In this document: positions 10,891 through 23,965 of the stretch, piece by piece | How positions within the stretch are numbered: the stretch's first letter is position 1 | Layout: each line of letters opens with the position of its first letter | Origin: Phorcus lineatus | Lineage: Eukaryota > Mollusca > Gastropoda > Trochida > Trochidae | Assembly: GCA_921293015.1 (NCBI GenBank) | Contig: OV121083.1 | Coordinates: 31,860,908-31,924,907, forward strand | Length of the DNA: 64,000 nt | Reading direction: 5' to 3' | The notes under the pieces: generated by a model | What the model saw: only the letters and a program-made list of their open reading frames with translations | Databases searched by the model: none | Told to the model about the DNA's origin: nothing | Position numbers and translations under genes: made by a program

Positions 10891-10944
10891 AAATAGGATG
10901 AAGGCCATGGCCTGGATATTCTCTCATAGGGAACTCCAGATGGT

Positions 10945-13197
10945 TTCACCAGTGATACTCGCTTTCCTAGTGAAGAAACAACCGATACATTTTCTTTCTT
11001 GTGTTGGAATGTTGGCGGATTATCTACAAAAATTAATGATGATGACTTTTTGACATACTTAAGTAAATTTGACATTGTATGTTTTGTCAAGACCTTTACT
11101 ACCAGCATTCCTGGAAATAATTGGCTAAACGGGTACAATACCTTCTACAGTCCGGACATTAAGATATCAAATTTTGGTTGTTTATCTGGTGGTATTTGTC
11201 TATGTGTACATCAATTGAAAAATACTTTCTGTAACGTTTTTAAGTCCGATATGGATAACCTTATTGGTTTCTCAATATCTAAAGATTTGTTTTGAATTGA
11301 TAAAGATGTGAATTTCTTTTTATCAACATACAACCACAAAATGTAATATTGTGAAGATAATAGAATACTTGTTAGATAATCACGAAGTATTTTCAGACTC
11401 TGATAATCTAATTTGTGGGGATTTTAATGCAAGAACAGGTGAGGAAAACAATCCAGATATTAACGATCATGATGATACCCTCAGATGTAATACACCCTTT
11501 CCCAAGGAAGAAGATGATCGCGTTGAAGATCGTAAGTCTCACGATAAAGTTGTAAATAGATTTGGCCAGATGTTATTGGATTTATGTTATGCTTTTAAGT
11601 TGTACATAGTAAATGGACGGTTCTACGGAGATAGAAATGGTGAATTCACTTTTTGTGGCAAACAAGGATCAAGTGTGAATGATTAATTTTTTTGTTCCAC
11701 AGATTTCTTTTTATACGTTCATACATTTTCTGTTGGGGATCCCCTTGATTCAGACCATTTTCTGTGAGAATTGATATGTAAATTCCCAAATAATTGTACA
11801 AATGATAAACATACAACATTTTACTCTTCAGATAATATTATATGGAATGATTTGTTTTCCAATATGTTTATTGATAAGCTTAAAAGCATGATAACAGAGA
11901 ACAAGAAAAGCTCTTTAATGATATTGAGAGTGATGTTGAAAATACAATTGACATTTTTGTTGATATTATTTTAGAATCTTCTACCTGCATGAAGAAGAAA
12001 GTTAGACATGAATCACTATTTACTAATTAAAGAGTACTGAATTCGGAATGTAGAAAAGCAAAACGGGAAACGCGGAGGGCACTCAGGAGATTTAGAAAAC
12101 ATTGTTCTGACACAAACCGAATGGCTTATTGTAAACAAAGAAATCATTATAAAGTCTGTTGCAGAAAGTTCAAATCTATATCACAAAAGCAATCAGTAGA
12201 AGACTGCAAAGAAGCATAATCAATCAGTCAAGCTTTTGGAAACAGATAAGGTCATTACATGTATAATAAATCTAAACAGAAGAACTTCATATCAAAAACA
12301 GAATGGTTAACTCATTTTAAAGATGTTTTTCAAATAACAATGTTTATTATCAAAACCTTGACAATGATAATGAAACATTTTCATATCAATATAACGATAA
12401 TGATGCATTTGTACTTGACTCACCAATAACTGAACAGGAAATTAAATCATCTATCAACAAGTTAAAAAATGGAAAGTCTGCTGCTCCCGACAAGGTATTG
12501 ATAGAAATGCTTAAATGCTCTGAATTTGAAATTATGCCATTTCTCCTTAAATGTTTCAACAAACTCTTTGACAGTAACCTTTTTCCTAGTAGTTGGTCTT
12601 GATCGGAAATAGTCCCTTTGCATAAGAAGGACAACTATAGAGGGATTTCATTAATGAGTGTTCTTGGGAAACGTTTTACCTCCGTTTTAAATAATAGACT
12701 CACTAACTAGGCAAACATGAGAGACACGATTCCTGAGGTTCAAGCTCTCATTAAAAAGAACTACTCTACTACTGATCACATTTTTATCCAAAAATGTTTA
12801 TCACGTTGTAAGCATAAGATTTATGTAGCTTTTATTGATTAAAAAAAAAGCGTTTGATACTGTGGATCGATTTGAACTATGGCTTGTCTAAGAAAATCTG
12901 GACTTCAAGGGAAGATGTATGACATATTAAAAACTATGTATTCAAATGTCAAATCATGTGTATGAAGTGATTATGGTGTTACTACCCACTGGGTTACATC
13001 CGGGATGCATATTGAGTCCTTTGTTATTTCCTTTTTCATTAGTGAGTTGTATTATGATATTGTAAGTAAAGGTAAGCATGGTATACAGATGCATCCTGAC
13101 ATCATTGAAATTCTAATGCTTCTTTTTGCTGATGATGTATTTAACTGTCTGATACTGTCATTGGTTTACAAAACCAGTTAAATATATATAATAAATA
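10945..13197 (+). pseudogene. LINE ORF2 remnant (endonuclease + RT)
   Basis: Endonuclease: CWNVGGLSTKINDDDF starts at about 11001. NLICGDFNARTGEEN is near 11405, then DKVVNRFGQMLLDLC and NGRFYGDRNGEFTFCGKQGS end at about 11686. RT: SPITEQEIKSSINKLKNGKS begins at about 12420, followed by LLKCFNKLFDSNLFPSSWS, NYRGISLM, YSTTDHIF, KIYVAFID, GCILSPLLF and LFADDV. Stops interrupt after SSWS (about 12600), in the AFID-KKA-FDTVDR motif (about 12840) and elsewhere. At least six breaks. The conserved residues that remain suggest moderate age. Confidence 0.8.
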
Positions 13198-13602
13198 TGA
13201 GGAGATATCAAAAAGTTTCAATCATCACAGACACATATCAAAGGTACAAACTTTATTTTGTTCACATTCTCTACTTAGTCACCATCGCTTCTTGACCTTG
13301 CGCAGACCATCTAAATAGAAGACTCCTGATTTCATGGAAAACCAAGCCTCCATCTCTCGAATGATGTCATTGGTGTACTCAAAATGATGTCCACGAAGTG
13401 GATTTTTCATCTCTGGGAACAAGAAGAAGTCACTTGATGCAAGATCAGGTGAATAGGGGGGATGCGGTAAGATTTCAAAGCCACATCACCGTGCCTCCAC
13501 AGCAGCTGCTTGACAAGTGTGAGCTGGGGAATTGTCAGCTATCAAGCGTACACCTTTGGTGCTCATACCCAGGCGCTTCTGTTTAATGGCATCTTGTAAC
13601 TT
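13198..13602 (-). mobile_element. Mariner copy 1 (3' part only)
   Basis: Left end TGAGGAGATATCAAAAAGTT matches the terminal repeat found at the far end of mariner copy 2. The minus-strand sequence encodes the transposase C-terminus, including the SPDL-x2-SDFF motif and a short tail ending VKKR-W. About 13320-13600 matches 42128-42410. It abuts the target TA at 13196-13197 in the LINE. On the right, homology stops near 13600 where DIRS-like sequence begins, so the 5' two-thirds are gone. Confidence 0.85.
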
Positions 13603-16530
13603 GCCATAACAGGTGTGGTGTCATCCACTCTGGTGCTCTGAGACCTTTCTCATAGCTCTCCGAGTGCGACCAAAGGGCCGCCAGTGCTTGCTGGATGGGC
13701 CTCATCCGCAGGCGGGCTCGCCACACAACATCTATCGTTTCCGCCATATTCCCCAGCAGCTGGAGCCAAGCCCGTGCTGGGGGAGCATTGGTCTCTAGGA
13801 AACTGAGACTGACCTTCTGCACATTGGCAATAAGATCCTGCGACAGGGAGACCATCCCTTGCTCCGTATTGAATCGTGCCCCAAGAGAAATCTGGTCCTG
13901 AGAAGGAACCAGATCTGACTTCTTGACATTGATAATTCAGCTGAAAATACAACAGGATATCCAACACTGCCTGAGTCGCTGCCAGATTCGCCTGACGGGA
14001 CAAGGCCCTGATGAGCCAGTCGTTGAGGTAAGGATGACAACACTTGCCCCTCGACCTGGCCACTTGAGCTTGTATCAACATCAGTTTCATGAACACCCTT
14101 GGCGCCGTAGAGATGCTGAAGGGGAGCATACGAAACTGGTAACACCTGTTGTCAAAGGAAAACCGCAGGAACTTCCTGAACTCGAGGTGCATAGGCACAT
14201 GAAGAAACGTGTCCTTGAGATCGATTGACGAGAGCCAATCCCCTGTCTCGACGGATGAGATCACTGAACGCAGTGTCTCCATCCTCCTGAATCATCTTGT
14301 TCAAACCCTTCAGGTTGAGAATAGGCCTGAAACCCCCCCCCCCCCCCCCCCCCCCCCCATCCTTTTTGGTGACGATGAAATATGTGTAGTAGTGCCCCTC
14401 TTATTCCTGACCCCTCGGTACTAACACGATCGCAGCCTTGTCTAGCAATGCTTTGACCTCATCTCTGAGTATCTGTGCTTTCTCCAGGGAGGCTGGGACC
14501 GGAGTGTGCCTTATCCCTGAGAAAGTAGGGGGCCCATCAGTCCACACCGGTAAATGGCCATCCCGAAGGGTGGACAAAACCCAGGGGTTCGTTGTCTCCC
14601 AATGGTTCACAAACAGTTTGAGTCAACCCCCAACTGGAACTTCTGGCAACAAGCATAGAGTCCCGACCCCCGGTGTAACCTGGACGACCGGGGACGAGAC
14701 CTCTTGAGGTTCTTTCGATGCTACTGGGACGCCTGTGGCTTCCCCTGGCCCCGAAAATGCTGCTGAGAGCCGCCTTTTGCCCTTCTTGCCTTTGCCTGGA
14801 AGGGGGCGGATTGGAGCTTTCAAACTCTCCCCCCTACCCCTAGCCGGCACATCAGGGTAGGCGTTAGCAAGGATGGAAGCCCGCTGCTTTTTGGGTTTGG
14901 GCTTCTCCCACAGGACCTTGGTCTCTAGGAGGGAGCTAGCCGTGTCTGCAGCGTCCTTAACCACCTGATTTTGCCCCAGGAAAAAGGGTGTTCCCCAACT
15001 GAAAGGGCAAACCAAGCAGTTTCTCTTGTGTGGCTTTAGAGTACTTCGACTCAGACAACCACAGGCAGCGCATGCCCATGACTGCGCTCATAACCTGGCT
15101 GTAGCAGCTACGCAAGCTGTCCTTGACCAGGAAACTCTGAACCTCGACCAACTGCCCACTGAGCCCTGAAGAATCAGAGTTGTGCTTGATTCAATCAACT
15201 TCTGCTACATGGCAGTAATATAAGCTGAGTGAACACTGATCCGAAGCTGCTGACTAGCATTCCTGAATTGCTCCTGAAAGCCCAGGTATGCTGCCTTCAG
15301 CGTCTGACCACAAAGCTTAAAAGGAGGCAGCCTCCGGCCCTGCTTGGTCGAAGACCCTTGTAGAGTGACCGAGGCAATGACACACTCGTCCACCTCTGGC
15401 AACGAGGTCCGTCCGTTATTTCTTAACGAGCTCAGGAAGATCAAACTTCTTCCGAGCACCCGATAAGAGAGGATCAATTACCTCAGTCGTCAGTGAGGGC
15501 AAGATACGGAGTCGAGTCTGAGATACCTTTGCCGCAGCAAATGCATTCCCCGGCAGGCGGAACTCAGCCGAATCCGAAGTCTCCTCAGGCATAACCACCT
15601 GCGGCAGGGCCCACGCAATCTTGTCACCTGACGCAGGGTAGAGGCCATCGTGGGCGGTGGATCAAGAACACCAGACTCATCCGAATCCTCCTCAGAATCC
15701 TGATCAGAAATCTGGCCCCCATCATTCATTGATGACCTTGCACAATGGTCTCAGTCGTTACCTGGTTCAACTCCGAATCCCGGCCCCGAGACTCGATCCC
15801 AGAGGTGGCCGAAGCCACTTGAGAAGTACTCTTGGGCAGACACTGGACTATGGCGCCCCCTGGTGCAAGACCAGGGATTACCAACGGCCCTTCGCCCAGA
15901 ACACTGGCAGGCAACAGGCCAGTTCCTGAGACTGCAGTGTCAAGGTTTCGATCCGTGTCAAGGCCGAGGCCAGGACGGGATGATCCCTCAGTAACAGCAA
16001 CAGAAGAAACCCCCCACCTCCACTGGAGAGAACTGCACAGGTAATTAAAGTAATTACAGGTGCAAGTGTGGTTGTGGGTGTAGGTGTGAAAGTGGGTGTG
16101 GAAGTGGCTGTGTTTGAAACTTGCGCAGTTTCAGAGGTCTTCTGCTGCTTCTTCCCCGCCTCCCCAGAGGGGGCGGAAGAAGAGGCCACTGAAGAGCTCT
16201 TACCCTTCTTACCCTTATGAATCTTTTTTGAGGGAGGTACCTGATCTGTAATCTCTCCCCCTGCATCGATGATATCTCTGAAGAAATCCATGTCAGCCCG
16301 ACGAGTCTTCCGAGCTCTCGGGGTGAAATCCAAACAAATCTTGCATTGCTCATCGTCATGAGGTGACTGTGCAAGACACTTGATACACCAAGTATGATTA
16401 TCCTGTGGAAGCAGGGAAGCAAGGCACCCCTCGCAACCTTTGAAGGACTGCAAGTTGAACAAAAAGTTGGTGAGAGAGCCCAAAGTTATGTAAACATGTG
16501 TATTATAAGTAAACATCAACATGCACATAA
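13603..16530 (-). mobile_element. DIRS-like retrotransposon fossil (gag-like and RT parts)
   Basis: GC-rich minus-strand fossil standing out from AT-rich surroundings. Parts in order: gag-like region (about 16530 down to 14620) with a C-x2-C ... D-HTWC-x2-C ... C-x2-C segment near its start and a Lys/Ser/Thr-rich region. The reverse transcriptase part is at about 14610 to 13650, with words typical of DIRS RT (SIDLKD, LHVPMH, FRMLPF, STAPRVF, HPYLNDWL). RNase H, methyltransferase-like and tyrosine recombinase parts and the right-hand repeat are absent. The low-coordinate end is cut at the mariner fragment. Broken, with several interruptions. Old, though sequence words are still readable. Confidence 0.85.
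14333..14358. repeat. 26-base poly-C run
   Basis: Uninterrupted C run inside the DIRS-like fossil. Length is likely unreliable in assembly and probably polymorphic. Confidence 0.95.
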
Positions 16531-18650
16531 AAATAGAACATAACTAAATTCGCAAAGGCTTTAGTAATGTAATAACCGGTTTGAGGTACTTGACCCCCCA
16601 AGCAATACAACATGCGATAACTCGCCGTACGTAAGAAAAAACGAACGGGGAGAAATCACATAACATGAAATATATAACACAAATCCTGAAAGAATAGGTA
16701 TATAATGCATGCATTTGCGAAATAAAAGTACGCAAATCAAAAGTAAAAGCAAGTGAAGCAATCATACGACCCGGCAGTTACCAAACACATGGTCTTTGAA
16801 CACGAACATGTGAAACAAGAACCAAAAATTCTACAACATTAAAATGCGAAAATGGGAAAAACGTAAAGCCTCTGCGAAAACAATAACTTTACCACACATA
16901 AATTTTCTTTCTCTGTCATTTTCTTAGCTTCTGAAACTTTCTAGCAGCAATCTTCAAAACGTGTTGCAAGTTTTTAGTTTAATTCGTAATATTTTCAATA
17001 TTTCTACAACTTTCGTGGTATTTTCATCTGAATAATGGATTTGCAATAAGGTACCCAATGGAAGTTTTACCCTGAAAAAGAATGATAAATTCGCTTTAAA
17101 GGGGGTCTGCAACCTTTATTTTTAACTTCCAGAGTTTAATTAGCGAGGTCCCGCGATAGTTGTAAATCTCAATCAGCGCGCCCTCTACTCAGCGGTGTTT
17201 TTACTGTGCTGCACCCTACTCGCGCGAATTACCCAACTACGTGAACTGCCATATGAGATATGAGATATATGAGAAAAAAATTATTAATCTTTGTAAAGTG
17301 AAATCTTTTTTAGTTTTTTTTTAGATTTCCCTCACCTTTCACAAAATTAGATAAAAAATTCTGGTATATACTGGTCACTAGTTATAAAGTTTAACTAAAA
17401 GGGTTACCTTGATGATAGGGTGTTTTAAACTGTTATATTGGGTCCGGTTTAGTATGTCTTACAACACTGTAAAAATTCGCATTTGAGTTGACTATTCATC
17501 AGTAAAATTTTAAGGTATAATCTCATGATGATACAATCGAAAATTGATTCAATATTCTCATTATTTCATAGTCATCGACACCTCGTACCTCGCACATTAT
17601 GCATCCCGATAGTTCCAATATGGGATTTCTGATTACGAATGGATAAGAATAAGAATGCCTTGAAAAATGATGTATACAAACCTGGCAGTAATTGTTAACA
17701 TACATGTATTTACCAGTCATACAGAGAAAAGGGCACCAACAATCTGAGCCATAATTAATGATAGATTCACTTTAGTAAATGACATTAAAAATTATCTCGT
17801 CCTAATCCCGGATTGACAAATTCTTACTTTGTTTTGATTTTTTTCGCCAATTCACATGTACACATGATTTTGACATTTAAAAGATAGTGAAAAATATCAA
17901 ATACAGTTGGATTCATCTTGAACATAATCAAAACCGCATAATTTACATTTTGTTATAGATATATATCTTATTCCACGTAATCTCTGAGACATTATACAAT
18001 GCATGAACGGTAAAGCTTAAATCAACAATGATGTTATCTAATTTATCAACCAGCCAGCCAGCAGGCATAGAGCAATAAAGCACAGCTGTCCTCGGAACAG
18101 GAAATGATAATAAGGATATTATGTAAGAGATCGATCACATACGTTGTTTATAACACTCCATGTATAAAGGTAGACAATGCTTACCGGGGTAATATGAATT
18201 TGAGTTTTGTAAGAATAATTGCAAATATATATTTCCACCAATATATTTGATATCTTAATCATTTCATGTTTGTTTCAGGAGAAGCACTTATATAGACATT
18301 TGCTGCCTGTTTGCTAATCCTTTTTCCTTTTTGTATATATATATATATATTCTGAATGTTTTGTATTACATGTTTTATGGAAATAAAATGCTATTTACAT
18401 CATATACCATGTGTCCTGCGTAAAGTTCAAGTCATGTCGAAATAATTGCATTTTCATCACTTAAATGCCAAAATTATGATATTTAATTACTTTCAATAAT
18501 TTTCGACAAAAGGCAATATACGGCTGTACGGCAAGGACATGCTCCCATTTTAGTCGACCGATTGCAGGTCTTCTTACAGCGACATGTGATAGTAGAAAAG
18601 CTAGCCATTTTGGACTGCAGGCATCGTGTTGTTGTTGGGTTGAAGTTTAA
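16531..18650. other. AT-rich stretch, mostly unassigned
   Basis: 16531-16900 may be the upstream terminal region of the DIRS-like fossil but no repeat partner was seen. 17100-17250 is locally GC-richer. A TA microsatellite lies at about 18334-18350, and ATGGAAATAAAATGC near 18378 resembles a LINE 3' end. No gene recognised. Confidence 0.4.
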
Positions 18651-19020
18651 CGTCTGCTTCCACCATTGGGTGATGTCGCCGACATGGGGCCTATGCCTTA
18701 GTTATTTGCAATGAATGTGGGAATAAGATTTAGAATAGGTCATAGACACCAAAATAAAGTTAATAAAAGTTCTAAAGTGGTACAAAATAAAATCAATTTG
18801 GAATTTGGAATTTAGGCATTGTGTCATACAACATTGTTTATAAACAGAGGAACGAAAATGAATCAGCCAATCAACGATCGCATGTCATAAAGGGGATTCC
18901 CCTGTCACAATGACCGCACCGTGCTTGGCCGGCGCCCAGTCCGCTTTCCCGGCTATGGCAATTACGTAACTGCTGGTCAGTTAGGTCTGAAAGGCTAGGG
19001 TTGTTGTTCCCCTTTAATCT
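18620..19020. other. Unassigned region with possible SINE-core-like sequence
   Basis: GTTGAAGTTTAACGTCTGC followed by GGTGATGTCGCCGACATGGGG (about 18640-18690) vaguely resembles a core found in invertebrate SINEs. No A/B promoter boxes were seen. AATTTGGAATTTGGAATTTA at about 18795 is a small tandem repeat. Weak evidence. Confidence 0.25.
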
Positions 19021-19411
19021 AATTTCTTGTTTTAATTCTTATCACATATCAGATAAGTTGCAAAACTTGTAAATTTCAATGTTGTTAAAAATACCTTAGT
19101 TTATATGATTATACATTTTCTGAATTTAATTGATATTCATAAATTCATATATTTTATTTATTTCATCTGTTACTATCTTTAAAAGCTAAGAATTTTACAT
19201 TTTGATCAAAATCCTTGACTCAAATTTATATCCATGACTCAATTCTTAAGAAGTTGTTGCCAAGAAATAGCTTGGATTTTTTGAAGACACAACTTCTAAA
19301 GGCCATTCAATGACTTGACTTTTCTTTTTGGAAAAGATCCTTGTTTAAGGTTCTTTACATCATCTAATACCTTCTTCCTCACACCTGAGGAGGCTGGACA
19401 TTGTTAACCGG

Positions 19412-19462
19412 TAGTCCCCCATAACCCCTACAGCCCATTATCCCTACAGCTTATCAAAACAA
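19412..19462 (+). repeat. CCCCTACAG repeat, left member of an inverted pair
   Basis: Reads CCCCTACAGCCCATTA, then CCCTACAGCTTATCAAAACAAG. The reverse complement, with one extra ACCCCAGTTCCCCT unit, occurs at 25604-25672. Both point inward toward the LINE block between them. Confidence 0.7.
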
Positions 19463-19489
19463 GTTTATGGTTTCCACTTCCTCATAAAG

Positions 19490-19770
19490 ATATTAACAAC
19501 AACCTCTTAAAATACTGTTATCATACACAAGAAGCTTACACCAATATTTAACCATGTTATATTGTCTTTTAAATAGCAACGGATAACGACCTAATTCCGC
19601 ATAAACCATTAAGTTACATGTTGATTTCTTAACACCTAAGAGCCTTTTACAATAATCCAAGTGTAATCTTTCAATGTTTAATCCTTTATTATGTCCCCAA
19701 ATCTCGGATGAATAAAATAATATACTGCCAACATCAACATTACATGAAGATATAAAGAACAAATAAAATT
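19490..19770 (-). mobile_element. LINE pol C-terminal fragment
   Basis: The minus-strand frame reads ILFYSSEIWGHNKGLNIERL, DYCKRLLGVKKSTCN, YAELGRYPLLFKR and MVKYWCKLL. This is the post-RT region common to many invertebrate APE LINEs (SEIWG ... FCK-x-LLG ... GELGR-x-PL). Upstream and downstream parts are absent. It may be the same kind of element as 9790-13197 or 34600-35345, whose matching regions are missing, so I cannot test that directly. Confidence 0.75.
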
Positions 19771-20104
19771 GATTAAAATATAGATTAAATCCTTTATTTT
19801 CATATGTTCATTCTATCATATTACATGTCACAAACATGTCTCTGAGAAAGCCGCTCCACACTACCTGATGATGATGAGGTTGGAGATTTTACAAGCGCTT
19901 CTAGCACAGCTGATTTCGCACTTGTGTCCGTTAGGGCCTTTTGTAAAGTTCCGAAATTGTTTAAAAAGTGGTAAATTTTGAGCCAAGTGCCAAAAGGGGT
20001 CATTTTGAAATTACGAAAATTTTGAATGATATATTTAGTAGAGAGGGGGAGAAGGAAGGGGGCGGAGGGTGGGGGGTTAATTTATGGTATATGATTGTGA
20101 GGTA

Positions 20105-23100
20105 TTTAGATACGAGCCAGAAGGCCCGTATCTTTGATGTATTTGCCTAGAGCATGGAATATTTGTGGTTTGTTGTGTGGGTTGAGGATGTGTTGTATGT
20201 TGTGTTGGTTGATGTCGTGTTGTGAGAGAGTGGTGTTTAGGGTTTTGCGGTGTGTATTGTAGTGTGCACATTGTGTGAGTATATGGGTGATTGTTTCTTT
20301 TTTTTTGCAGTGTGGACATGTGGGATGCTTGTGTCTGGTCTGTTGTGTTTTTGCGTTTAGTTGTATGTATCCTGTTTGTAGTTTAGTGATTTCCCTATCT
20401 ATGTTTGTGTTTTTGCTGTATGTTTTGAATTTAGTGAGTGGTTTGGGGAGAAGGGTTTTGGTGTGTTTAGCAATAGTAGAATTAGTGTATTGTTTATGCC
20501 ATACGGCCCTGATGTGTAGTTTAGCGAGGCTTTTAACCTCTTGTTTAGAGTGTGGGAGTGGATGTGTAATGGTTTTAGGCCCTCTTTTGCTGCTCTGTCG
20601 GCTATTTCGTTGCCGAAAACGCCGACGTGAGCAGGAACCCAGAGGAGTTTTATGGTTTTACCCTGATGGTTAAGTAGTTGTATAGTGTGTAGTATTTGAG
20701 ATATTATGCCAGTACTGTTTTTGGTAGATTTAGATTTGAGTGCTTCCAGCCCACTAAGTGAGTCTGAAAGGATTAAAATTTTAAGATGGTTGACTATTAT
20801 TGGATTTTGAAGAGCTGCCAAAATAGCCATAAGTTCCACCGTGAAGACGGATTGGTCATTATGCAGCTTGTGTGATGTGGGTGTGTGGTGTGTCTTCTGT
20901 ATGTTGTAGCCGAAGGCTGTGGTGCGTGCCTCAGGATCCTTGGATCCGTCGGTGTATATGTGCCACCAATCATGCCAGTTGTCTTGTATGTATTGTAGTG
21001 TAGTTGATTTAGCGTGTAGTGGGTTGTGTTTGCTTGTGATTTTGGTGAGATGGAGGTAAATGCGGGGTGGGGGGAGTTGCGGTGTGAAGTATTGTAGGAT
21101 GTTGTTTTGTGGGAGTGAGATGTGGTTGAGGTTTGCTTCGTTGATGAGGTTTGTGATGCGTAGAGATATTGGAGATGTGAGAGGGTATTTGTTTGCGTAT
21201 GCCGTTTTGCGTTTAGATAGTTTAGAGTTTAGGATATTGGAAATTAGTGTATCCTCCGAAGAAGCGGCCCAGAAGTTTAAGGTGAGTTGGTCCCTTCTGA
21301 GTTTGAGGGTTTTTTCACCAGTTAGGGCTTGAAGTGCTTCTAGAGAGGTCCCGTGTTGTGTGCGTGTTGCTAGTTTAAGTGATTGGTATTGTATAGAATA
21401 AAGCTTACAGTCAGTTTGGTGTTGAGAGTATTATAAATGGGGGTGCCGTAGTCCAATTTGGACCTAATAAGTGATATATATAGGTTGATTAGGGTCTGCT
21501 TATTTGCACCCCAGCTTGTGCCAGAGGTGGCACGCAGGACATTAAGGTCCTTTGTGCACCTAGTGATTAGATCTTTGATGTGGGCATCCCATGAGAGATG
21601 TTCGTTAAAGATTAGCCCTAGAAATTTGGTTTGTTTTAGGAAATTTATTTGGTTATTTTTAAGATATAAGTTTGGGGAAATAGGACGCATTTTTTTATGT
21701 TTAAATACTACTCCAGTGTTTTTTCCCGCGTTTAGTTAAATCCCCATCGGTCGGCCCATTGGTCGACCTTGTTTAATGCGGACTGGAGTAGTTTTGTAGA
21801 AGTTTTAAGGCTATTACAACGAACCCAAAGGGCACCGTCGTCTGCAAATTTGGAAGTATTTACTTTACTGGAGATTCCCTCGAAGAGGTCGTCTACCATA
21901 ATACTAAAAAGAGTAGGGCTAAGGATGCTGCCTTGTGGGGTGCCATTTTCGAGGGTGAAATTTTCCGAAAGTTGGTTGTCGACCCCGACAGTTATATGCC
22001 TATTGTGTAGGAAGTCCTGGATGAAATTAATTATGTTGCCATTTAGGCCTTCATTTAGGAGTTTACGGATTAGGCTGTTATGCCACACCATATCAAAAGC
22101 TTTGGAAAAATCCAGGAAGATTGCTAATGTGTAATGTTTGTGTAATTGCCCGGTTTTTATTTCTTGCTCGAAGTGAGCAAGATTGTTTAGGGTAGAGCGA
22201 CCTGGAGTGAAGCCACTCTGGTCCTCATTTAATGGATTAATTTTTAGGTGGTGCTGTAGGCGATTTTTTTACCATCGCTTCCATTACCTTACATAGATTA
22301 GAGGTTAGAGAGATAGGCCTATAAGAATTTTGGATCCCCAGAGGGTTTATTTGGTTTAGGGATTGGTATGATTAGTGCTTCCTTCCAGGAGGAGGGAAGT
22401 GTGCCTAATTGCCAAATGAGGTTAGAGAGGTTAAGAGTATGTTGGTGGTATTTGGAGGTAGCTTCTTAATTAGTTGGTAGTAAGTTTGGTCCAGGCCAGG
22501 AGCTGTACCCTTTTTCCTATTTTTTAGAACAAATTGAAGCTCCTCCATTGTGAATGGTTGGTTGATGGGTTGGTTGTTGTTTTGTTGTTTAGGTGGTATA
22601 GGAAAATTTTGCTTTTTTGTTGGAATTTTGGCGTGTTGTTGTTGTTGCTACTAGCATTAGCAAACTGCTCTGCGAGAGCGTTTGCCTTTGATTTAGGTGA
22701 GGTGTGGTTATTTATATGTGGGAGTTTACTTCTGCGTTTGCCGCCACGAATGACTCGGAGCTTATTCCAAACTTGTTTAGAGTTTGTTTTACCATTCAGC
22801 TCCTCACAGAAGTTTTCCCAATGTTGTTTCTTTGTTTCTTTTATTAGTGTTTGAACTGCATTTTTTAGGTGTTTTGCATGTGGTAGGTGAGAAATGTCGC
22901 GTTTTGCTTTGTTAAAAGCTGTTTTGCGGAGTTTGCGCGCTGTTTTTATTTCCTCAGTCCACCAGGGTACTGAGGCTTTATAGGGTTTAGGATTTGTTAA
23001 TGGAATAGATTGTTTTGCAGCATTTATAATAGCTTGCGTGAATTTGTCGCAAAAAATTTGGGGGTCGTTATTTTCAAGGTCTGCTGGTTTTAGGAGTTCA

Positions 23101-23862
23101 CAAAGATTTTGGAATTTATCCCAGTCAGCCTTGTTGTAGGAGAATTTAGGATTTTGGGGGCAATTTTGATCCTGAGTTTTATTTGGAAGGAAGTGGTTTA
23201 GAGTGATATAAATAGGGAAATGATCACTTCCCCACGGATCATCGAAGATCGCCCATTCGATCTGGCTAGCAATGTCCGGGGTGCTGATCGTTAAATCGAT
23301 TGAGGACATTCCTTGATGTCCCCAAGCGTACCTAGTTGGAGTGGTTTCATTATGTAATACATAATCATTATTTATGATCCAGTCGGCGATTAGTTCTCCG
23401 CTGGCATCGGCCTATCTTTACAGCCCCAGGACGGGTGATGGGAGTTAAAATCGCCCAAAAAGATTGTGCGGTTTAGGGGATAAATTTTGTAGGACCAGAA
23501 GGTCCTCTCTTTGAAATTTTTGAGTAACCCTATGATAGATATTATAAATAGTTAGATTTTGGTTTTTATGTGTTATAGTTATGGCTTGTGCCTCTAAGTT
23601 AGGAGTATTTACCGGAAAGGTATTATAATTTAAATCTTCCTGAAATAAAAATTGCTAGACCTTCATGTGCTCGACCAGGATTGGTTTTGGGCCGGTCGTG
23701 TCGTAGCGTTTTATACCAAGGAATGTTATATTTAGAGCGAGGGCCGAAATGGGTTTCCTGAATGGTTATGATTTGGGGGTTAAGTTTTTGGAGTTTGATT
23801 AGAGCTTTAAGCTCGTGGCCGTGAGCCGAAAGGCCGCAAGCATTCCACTGTAGAATTTGCAT
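20105..23862 (-). pseudogene. I-type LINE ORF2: endonuclease, reverse transcriptase, RNase H
   Basis: Endonuclease: MQILQWNACGLSAHGHELK (from 23862), IITIQETHFGP, then GSDHFPIYITL (about 23225). Pre-RT: VWNKLRVIRGGKRRSK. RT: IPIPKPNKPSGDP (about 22370), LDFSKAFDMVWHNSLI (about 22090), GTPQGSILSPTLF and KFADDGALW (about 21860), and FLGLIFNEHLSWDAHI (about 21600). RNase H: MELMAILAALQ, ILSDSLSGLEAL and WVPAHVGVFGNEIADRAA (20839-20560). A final Cys/His motif, CPHCKKKETITHILTQC, is near 20310, and the frame ends LLARI-stop at about 20107. Catalytic residues of all three domains are visible. Frame changes near 23600, 23320, 22500, 22300, 21700, 21370 and 20400 break it. Confidence 0.85.
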
Positions 23863-23965
23863 AATAAGAAGAATTAATAGTGGAGTAAATGGAAAAAGGA
23901 ATATAGGTTTAGCTGCATGTTTGGTTTATTTAGAATTGTAAATGGAGAAGTGTTGGTTTAGGTTT

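Larger units (their letters stand above)
9790..13197 (+). mobile_element. Near full-length APE-type LINE, cut by a mariner
   Basis: Plus-strand LINE with ORF1-like sequence (about 9846-10890), endonuclease (about 10995-11690) and RT (about 12350-13190). It stops inside the RT just past the FADD box, where the TA at 13196-13197 meets the mariner terminal repeat. Its 3' part is missing beyond the mariner. The endonuclease wording (NGRFYGDRNGEFTF) and RT wording (NYRGISLMSVLGK) place it among invertebrate APE LINEs. I cannot separate Nimb/I from CR1-group. Confidence 0.8.
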
